The notes under the pieces were generated by a model. That model saw nothing but the letters and a program-made list of their open reading frames with translations. It made no database searches and had not been told where the DNA came from. Shown in pieces: positions 6,938-10,155 of a stretch of DNA of 10,155 nucleotides. This DNA comes from Candidatus Muproteobacteria bacterium. GTDB taxonomy: Bacteria; Pseudomonadota; Gammaproteobacteria; Acidiferrobacterales; Sulfurifustaceae. Position 1 is the first letter of the stretch. Every line of letters starts with the position of its first letter. The translations under genes and the position numbers were made by a program. The stretch covers positions 1-10,155 of the forward strand of contig JAHFQD010000037.1 in assembly GCA_023266455.1 (NCBI GenBank). The letters run 5' to 3'.

Positions 6938-6962
6938 TATAATACGGGTCCCCGTAAAGGTG
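6938..6962 (+). promoter_or_regulatory. yrfG promoter -10 box, start-site palindrome and ribosome-binding site
   Basis: TATAAT at 6938-6943 is a perfect sigma-70 -10 box. The -35 position (about 6915-6920, GCGCCA) is poor, so an activator may be needed. From 6943 to 6956 runs an inverted repeat, TACGGG-TC-CCCGTA, which covers the expected start point near 6950 and could be an operator. AAAGGTG at 6956-6962 is a good Shine-Dalgarno sequence for the ATG at 6969. Confidence 0.6.
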
Positions 6963-6968
6963 TAGCCC

Positions 6969-7622
6969 ATGGTCGTCTGGAACCGAATCAATACCGTGCT
7001 GCTGGATATGGACGGCACGTTGCTCGATCTGCATTTCGATAATCACTTCTGGCACGAACATGTGCCGCAACGCTACGCGCAAAAACACGGCCTGGCGCTC
7101 GACGCGGCCAAGACCGAGGTCGGCGCGCGTTATCGGCGTGTGCGTGGCACGCTGGATTGGTACTGCGTCGATTATTGGACGCGCGAATTGGAACTCGACA
7201 TCCGCGCGTTAAAAGAAGAAACGGCGCACTTGATCGCGATCCGACCGCATGTGTTGGATTTCCTCGCCGCTGTACGTCGCGGCGGCAAGCGGCTGGTGCT
7301 GGTTACCAATGCGCACGGGAAAGCACTGGCGATCAAACTACGCTGCACGCAAATCGGTCCGCACTTCGACGACATCGTGTGCGCGCACGATCTTGGGCTA
7401 CCGAAGGAAGACGTTAACTTCTGGGACCAATTGCAACGCGTACAGCCGTTCGCCAAGAACGCGTCGATTTTGATCGACGACAATCTCGATGTACTGCGCT
7501 CGGCGCGGACTTATGGCATTGAACAACTGCTGGCGGTGAAACAGCCGGATTCCAAACGCGGGGATAAAGATGTCGCGGAATTCAACGCGGTCGGCAGCTT
7601 CCGCGACATCATGCCGACTTAA
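6969..7622 (+). CDS. yrfG: GMP/IMP nucleotidase YrfG (HAD family)
   Basis: This 217-residue haloacid dehalogenase-like hydrolase dephosphorylates purine nucleoside monophosphates. All four HAD motifs are present: DMDGT (13-17) with nucleophile D13, VTN (112-114), K146 in GLPKED, and IDDN (169-172). YrfG-specific stretches are [19 protein letters not shown] (10-28), DWYCVDYW (63-70) and [11 protein letters not shown] (114-124), recognisable next to the E. coli protein. The start ATG has a good AAAGGTG ribosome-binding site and a perfect -10 box upstream. It is divergent from nudE, and nudE and yrfG are also close neighbours in E. coli, which supports both calls. Its stop codon overlaps that of mscL on the other strand. 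Confidence 0.93.
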   Translation: MVVWNRINTVLLDMDGTLLDLHFDNHFWHEHVPQRYAQKHGLALDAAKTEVGARYRRVRGTLDWYCVDYWTRELELDIRALKEETAHLIAIRPHVLDFLAAVRRGGKRLVLVTNAHGKALAIKLRCTQIGPHFDDIVCAHDLGLPKEDVNFWDQLQRVQPFAKNASILIDDNLDVLRSARTYGIEQLLAVKQPDSKRGDKDVAEFNAVGSFRDIMPT

Positions 7623-8074
7623 TGGGTTTCGGAGTAGGTCTCGGTCTTCTTGGCTCGCGACGAGGTTTTCGTCGGCGCGGGACGTTCGCGTAGCAGATCG
7701 CGAATTTCGGTGAGGAGTTGTTCTTGCTTGGTCGGCGGCACCGTCGGCACTTTTTCTTCTTTATTGCGCAGCGTGTTCACGACCTTCACCGCGACGAAAA
7801 TCGAAAAAGCGACGATGGTGAAATCCATCACGTTCTGGATGAACTTACCGTAGCTCAGCGCGACCGCCGCTTCGCCCGGCGCGGCCGGTTTCAATGTCAC
7901 CGCAAGACTGGTGAAATCCACACCGCCGATGACCAAACCAAGCGGCGGCATAATCACATCGCCCACCAAGGACGACACGACTTTGCCGAACGCAGCGCCG
8001 ATGATGATACCGACCGCCATGTCGACTACGTTGCCTTTGATGGCGAATGCTTTGAAATCTTGAACGAAACTCAT
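7619..8074 (-). CDS. mscL: Large-conductance mechanosensitive channel MscL
   Basis: This 151-residue inner-membrane channel forms a pentamer that opens under membrane tension and dumps solutes during osmotic downshock. The N-terminal amphipathic helix [20 protein letters not shown] (1-20) leads into TM1 (about 16-45), with the conserved G-x-x-x-G-rich pore face ([18 protein letters not shown]). A periplasmic loop follows, then TM2 ([23 protein letters not shown], 78-100). A charged cytoplasmic helix ([12 protein letters not shown]) and a tail of about 20 polar residues make it longer than the roughly 136-residue E. coli protein. The ATG is preceded by a perfect AGGAGG (8085-8080), five bases away. 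It lies 21 bases after the cysteine-cluster gene and is probably co-transcribed with it. It converges with yrfG with overlapping TAA stops. Confidence 0.97.
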   Translation of the reverse strand: MSFVQDFKAFAIKGNVVDMAVGIIIGAAFGKVVSSLVGDVIMPPLGLVIGGVDFTSLAVTLKPAAPGEAAVALSYGKFIQNVMDFTIVAFSIFVAVKVVNTLRNKEEKVPTVPPTKQEQLLTEIRDLLRERPAPTKTSSRAKKTETYSETH

Positions 8075-8095
8075 GACATCCTCCTGAGATAAAAA

Positions 8096-8560
8096 CTATC
8101 CCCGTGTCGACTTCTTCTTCTTCGATTTAGATTTAGTTTTGGTTTTAATACGCTTGTCCCAATTCTTGAAACGCCCACGGCAGTACGCCAGCAGCGCGTT
8201 GTAATCGGGAAAAAACAAATCGAAATCGTCCGAGCCGCACGGGCCTTCAAATTCGCATTCGTCGTTCGTGTGATCGCGGCAAACCTGCGGGCGATCTTCG
8301 TAGATACCGCATAACCCGCCCGGCTGTAGATGCGTACACGTCATGTTCACCAACAGAAACCAACCGTCACTGTCCTTGTACACCTGCGTTTGCTGGTGCG
8401 AGATCTGCCATATCAGCAGATCGAAATCTTCCATGGACTTGGGCGTATCGATCTGTTGCGTGAAATACGTACAACAAGTCGAGCCGCGACAAAAACTGCA
8501 TTTGTTCTCCGGCGTGAGTCGCGGGTCTTCGGCGGAGAGGATGGGGATATCAGCCTTCAT
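8096..8560 (-). CDS. YkgJ-type cysteine-cluster protein (putative metal-binding)
   Basis: This 154-residue soluble protein has ten cysteines, at 21, 24, 29, 30, 75, 84, 94, 102, 108 and 127. CSFCRGSTCC (21-30) is the C-x2-C-x4-CC motif, and CTHLQPGGLCGIYEDRPQVCRDH (75-97) is the second conserved block of the CxxCxxCC/YkgJ family, thought to bind iron or zinc. No enzymatic role is established for the family. The last 20 or so residues are a lysine- and serine-rich tail (KTKTKSKSKKKK) that looks disordered and nucleic-acid- or membrane-friendly. I chose the ATG at 8560 over an in-frame TTG at 8590. Neither has a good ribosome-binding site, and CATAAT (8575-8570) would place transcription very near the ATG. 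mscL follows 21 bases downstream, and the P-loop gene is divergent. Confidence 0.85.
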   Translation of the reverse strand: MKADIPILSAEDPRLTPENKCSFCRGSTCCTYFTQQIDTPKSMEDFDLLIWQISHQQTQVYKDSDGWFLLVNMTCTHLQPGGLCGIYEDRPQVCRDHTNDECEFEGPCGSDDFDLFFPDYNALLAYCRGRFKNWDKRIKTKTKSKSKKKKSTRG

Positions 8561-8572
8561 AGTGGCCGTATT

Positions 8573-8602
8573 ATGACGATATAGGATCAACTCGCATACA
8601 AT
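8573..8602 (+). promoter_or_regulatory. Candidate sigma-70 promoter for the P-loop NTPase gene
   Basis: ATGACG (8573-8578, four of six matches to TTGACA) and TACAAT (8597-8602, five of six to TATAAT) are separated by 18 bases. This puts the start point near 8609, 20 bases before the GTG start codon. The -35 overlaps the candidate -10 (CATAAT) of the divergent cysteine-cluster gene, so the two promoters may compete. Confidence 0.4.
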
Positions 8603-8628
8603 AACCCATCTCGATCAGGGACCTCACT

Positions 8629-9477
8629 GTGAGAATAAGCGGCAAAGAATTTCGCGCTTGGGACAGGAAAAGCATCACCCTCCTCGGCATGTCCGGCGTG
8701 GGAAAAACGCGCCTGGCTACGCGCCTGAGCAAACGTCAGTGGTTTCACTACTCGGGCGATTACCGCATCGGCACGCGTTACCTGGACGAACCCATTCTCG
8801 ACAATATCAAGCAAGAGGCCATGAAAGTGCCGTTCCTGCGCGATCTGCTGCGCTCGGATTCGATTTTCATCCGTAACAACATCACCGTGGACAACCTGCA
8901 ACCGGTATCGAGCTTTTTAGGCAAACTCGGTAATCCGGAGAAAGGTGGCCTCGGACTCACGGAATTCAAACGGCGCCAGGCGCTGCATCGCACGGCGGAG
9001 ATCGCGGCGATGAAAGACGTGCCGGAGTTCATCCGCAAAGCGCACGAGATTTACGGCTACCGGCATTTCATCAACGACGCTGGCGGTTCCTTGTGCGAAC
9101 TCGACGACCCGCCGGTGCTCGAAATCCTAGCGCGGCATTCGGTCATCCTTTACATCAAGGCCACCGAAAAAGACGAACAAGATTTGATCCGCCGCGCGGA
9201 AGAAGATCCGAAACCGCTGTATTACCGCGAAGCGTTCCTCGACGAACAGCTCGCGATTTATTTGAAAGACAAAGGTTTGAACTACGTCGCCGAGATAATT
9301 CCCGACGAATTCGTGCGCTGGATGTTCCCGCGCTTGTTTTATTCGCGCTTACCGCGTTATCAGAAAATCGCGGATGAGCTCGGCTACACCCTCACCACCG
9401 ATGATTTGGCGCAAGTGAAAGACGAAGCGAGTTTCTTGCGTGTGGTTGAGAAAGCGCTGGATCAACTATCCGCTTGA
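8629..9477 (+). CDS. Uncharacterised P-loop NTPase/kinase-like protein
   Basis: I do not recognise a named function for this 282-residue protein. It has a textbook Walker A, GMSGVGKT (20-27), close to the N-terminus. Next comes FHYSGDYRIGTRYL (39-52), placed like the substrate-side acidic stretch of shikimate- and nucleoside-monophosphate-kinase folds. FINDAGGSLCEL (148-158) may carry the Walker B-like acidic residue, and SVILYIKAT (171-179) is a core strand. RRAEEDPKPLYYREAF (188-203) resembles the LID/R-x-PLY-x-E-x-A segment of shikimate kinases. There is no signal peptide or membrane helix. GTG 8629 is preceded by AGGGA seven bases upstream and begins MRISGKEFRAW. It reads toward metA, and without the DUF559 unit the gap to metA would be 29 bases. 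A small-molecule kinase is the likeliest guess; a nucleotide-binding regulator is possible. Confidence 0.8.
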   Translation: MRISGKEFRAWDRKSITLLGMSGVGKTRLATRLSKRQWFHYSGDYRIGTRYLDEPILDNIKQEAMKVPFLRDLLRSDSIFIRNNITVDNLQPVSSFLGKLGNPEKGGLGLTEFKRRQALHRTAEIAAMKDVPEFIRKAHEIYGYRHFINDAGGSLCELDDPPVLEILARHSVILYIKATEKDEQDLIRRAEEDPKPLYYREAFLDEQLAIYLKDKGLNYVAEIIPDEFVRWMFPRLFYSRLPRYQKIADELGYTLTTDDLAQVKDEASFLRVVEKALDQLSA

Positions 9478-9484
9478 TCGATAC

Positions 9485-9517
9485 GTCCCCTCTCCCGCAG
9501 GGAGAGGGTGAGGGGAG
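9485..9517 (+). repeat. Palindromic REP-like repeat, left copy
   Basis: A perfect nine-pair stem, CCCTCTCCC (9488-9496) with GGGAGAGGG (9500-9508), has a GCA loop and is followed by TGAGGGGAG. It begins eight bases after the stop codon of the P-loop gene. In RNA it would form a strong hairpin that could stabilise the upstream message or hinder read-through, though no T-run follows. It matches the repeat at 9859-9897 in reverse orientation. Confidence 0.85.
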
Positions 9518-9529
9518 CCATACATCACT

Positions 9530-9928
9530 ATGAAAAAATTAGCCCGAACACTACGAAAAAAATCGACCGACGCCGAGCGGTTGCTATGGAGACGTCTACG
9601 CAACCGTTTTTTCGCCGGCTTTCGATTTCGCCGTCAAGAAACTATCGGTCCCTATATCGTCGATTTTGTCTGCTTTGAATTAAAAGCGATCATCGAAACA
9701 GATGGTGGACAACATTCGACGATAGAAAATGAAAAACGAGACGCCGATCGCGCGCGCTATCTTGCATCCTGTGGTTATCGGATCATCCGATTTTGGAATC
9801 ACGAGATACTCGGTAATATCGATATCGTGCTTGAGAAAATTTATACAACAGTAATGGACCCCCCTCACCCTGTCCCTCTCCCTGTGGGAGAGGGGACTCT
9901 TACGATACGTCTTGGGGAAAAGGTGTAA
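9530..9928 (+). CDS. DUF559 (endonuclease-like) domain protein
   Basis: This 132-residue protein has a typical DUF559 sequence: ARTLRKKSTDAERLLWRRLR (5-24), FRFRRQETIGPYIVDFVCFE (31-50), then IIETDGGQH (54-62) and YRIIRFWNHEIL (83-94). The family has a Vsr/PD-(D/E)xK-like nuclease fold; D45, E56 and D58 are the likely acidic site residues. Its biological role is unknown. Residues 110-123 (PPHPVPLPVGEGT) are simply the translated right-hand repeat, so the last 23 residues are not part of the domain. I counted 46% G+C over 9541-9840 against about 57-65% in three lines of the neighbouring P-loop gene, which suggests transfer. The only ribosome-binding-like sequence, AGGGGAG, lies in the left repeat 12 bases from the ATG. 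The stop codon ends two bases before metA, so the metA ribosome-binding site is inside this reading frame. Confidence 0.88.
   Translation: MKKLARTLRKKSTDAERLLWRRLRNRFFAGFRFRRQETIGPYIVDFVCFELKAIIETDGGQHSTIENEKRDADRARYLASCGYRIIRFWNHEILGNIDIVLEKIYTTVMDPPHPVPLPVGEGTLTIRLGEKV
9859..9897 (-). repeat. Palindromic REP-like repeat, right inverted copy
   Basis: The stem CCCTCTCCC (9874-9882) with GGGAGAGGG (9886-9894) is identical to that of the left copy and is closed by a TGT loop. Read on the minus strand it aligns with 9485-9517 apart from two substitutions and a six-base insertion, TGTCCC on the plus strand (9871-9876 in one alignment), which copies the adjacent motif. It lies inside the DUF559 reading frame and encodes its Pro-rich tail. 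Confidence 0.85.
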
Positions 9929-9930
9929 TC

Positions 9931-10155
9931 ATGCCCCTCGTCGCCAGTTCCAATCTCCCGACGTTCGACCAACTTCGCCAAGAAGGCGAAAACGTGGTGT
10001 CGCACGACGCCGCGGTGCGGCAGGACATTCGCGAGCTGCACGTCGGTCTGTTGAACATGATGCCGGACGCGGCGTTGGCGGCGACCGAGCGCCAGTTCTT
10101 TCGCTTAATCGGTCAGTCGAATCAGATCGCGCAATTTTACGTGCATCCTTTTTCG
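9931..10155 (+). CDS. metA: Homoserine O-succinyltransferase (MetA family), N-terminal fragment
   Basis: The first 75 residues are visible and the gene continues past the right edge. MPLVASSNLPTFDQLRQEG is followed by IRELHVGLLNMMPDAALAA, then TERQFFRLIGQSNQIAQFYV. LLNxMP and TExQFxRL are the conserved N-terminal signature of the MetA (homoserine acyltransferase) family, which starts methionine synthesis by acylating homoserine. The divergent flavour (MMPDAALAATERQFFRL) matches the proteobacterial forms often labelled MetAS. Whether it uses succinyl-CoA or acetyl-CoA depends on active-site residues beyond the window. The ATG has a good AAAGGTG ribosome-binding site (9919-9925). Two bases separate it from the DUF559 stop codon. 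Confidence 0.9.
   Translation, partial: MPLVASSNLPTFDQLRQEGENVVSHDAAVRQDIRELHVGLLNMMPDAALAATERQFFRLIGQSNQIAQFYVHPFS

Larger units (their letters stand above)
9479..9911. mobile_element. Putative DUF559 mobile unit bracketed by inverted repeats and a 9-base direct repeat
   Basis: CGATACGTC occurs at 9479-9487 and again at 9903-9911, exactly nine matching bases. Between the two copies are inverted copies of a palindromic repeat (9485-9517, 9859-9897) around a DUF559 gene. Removing one copy and the interior would leave the P-loop gene and metA 29 bases apart. This resembles an insertion with target duplication. The fit is imperfect: the left copy shares GTC with the inverted repeat, and five bases (TCTTA) separate the right repeat from the right copy. 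No transposase is present. Confidence 0.4.

Noticed and set aside
8561..8590. Extending the cysteine-cluster protein to a TTG at 8590
   Set aside because: A normal ATG is present at 8560, and the extension would run into the divergent promoter region.
9488..9508. Left repeat hairpin as an intrinsic terminator of the P-loop gene
   Set aside because: The stem is strong but is followed by TGAGGGGAG, not a T-run. It is annotated as a repeat only.
9485..9897. A CRISPR array
   Set aside because: There are only two repeat copies, in opposite orientation, with a gene between them and no spacers.

Overview
This window looks like the chromosome of a gammaproteobacterium. NudE, YrfG, CysQ and MscL are closest to the enterobacterial/gammaproteobacterial forms, nudE sits beside yrfG, and a PriA start and a MetA-family start mark the two edges. 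Most genes are G+C-rich (about 60% in the lines I counted), so an enteric genus is unlikely. A deep-branching or environmental lineage is more plausible, but I cannot name a genus.

Layout. Bases 1-176 hold the first 58 codons of priA on the minus strand. Bases 177-551 are a non-coding, strongly A+T-rich spacer with DnaA-box-like sites and a 22-base palindrome. Next comes a long membrane GGDEF-EAL protein (minus, 552-2915). A 258-base divergent spacer with several possible RNA hairpins follows. A fructosamine-kinase-family gene (plus, 3174-4067) then runs head-on, with a 3-base gap, into a minus-strand operon. That operon reads nudE (6883-6329), cysQ (6332-5514, overlapping nudE by ATGA) and an FGGY carbohydrate kinase (5501-4071). 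Divergent from nudE is yrfG (plus, 6969-7622), whose stop codon overlaps that of mscL (minus, 8074-7619). mscL is downstream of a cysteine-cluster protein gene (minus, 8560-8096). Divergent from that gene is an uncharacterised P-loop NTPase (plus, 8629-9477), followed by a small DUF559 endonuclease-like gene (9530-9928) and the start of metA (9931 to the right edge).

Function. The centre of the window is rich in enzymes that clear or repair small metabolites. FN3K acts on glycated amines, NudE on ADP-containing compounds, CysQ on 3'-phosphoadenosine 5'-phosphate, and YrfG on GMP/IMP. The GGDEF-EAL protein should make and/or break c-di-GMP, and MscL is the osmotic emergency valve.

The most unusual structure is at the right end. 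The DUF559 gene is framed by two inverted copies of a palindromic repeat (9485-9517 and 9859-9897). These are in turn bracketed by a 9-base direct repeat, CGATACGTC (9479-9487 and 9903-9911). Removing one copy plus everything between would leave the P-loop gene and metA 29 bases apart with the metA ribosome-binding site intact. I therefore infer that a small mobile or once-mobile nuclease unit inserted into a P-loop NTPase-metA operon. The priA spacer, with its DnaA-box/A+T-rich combination, is the second place worth a closer look.
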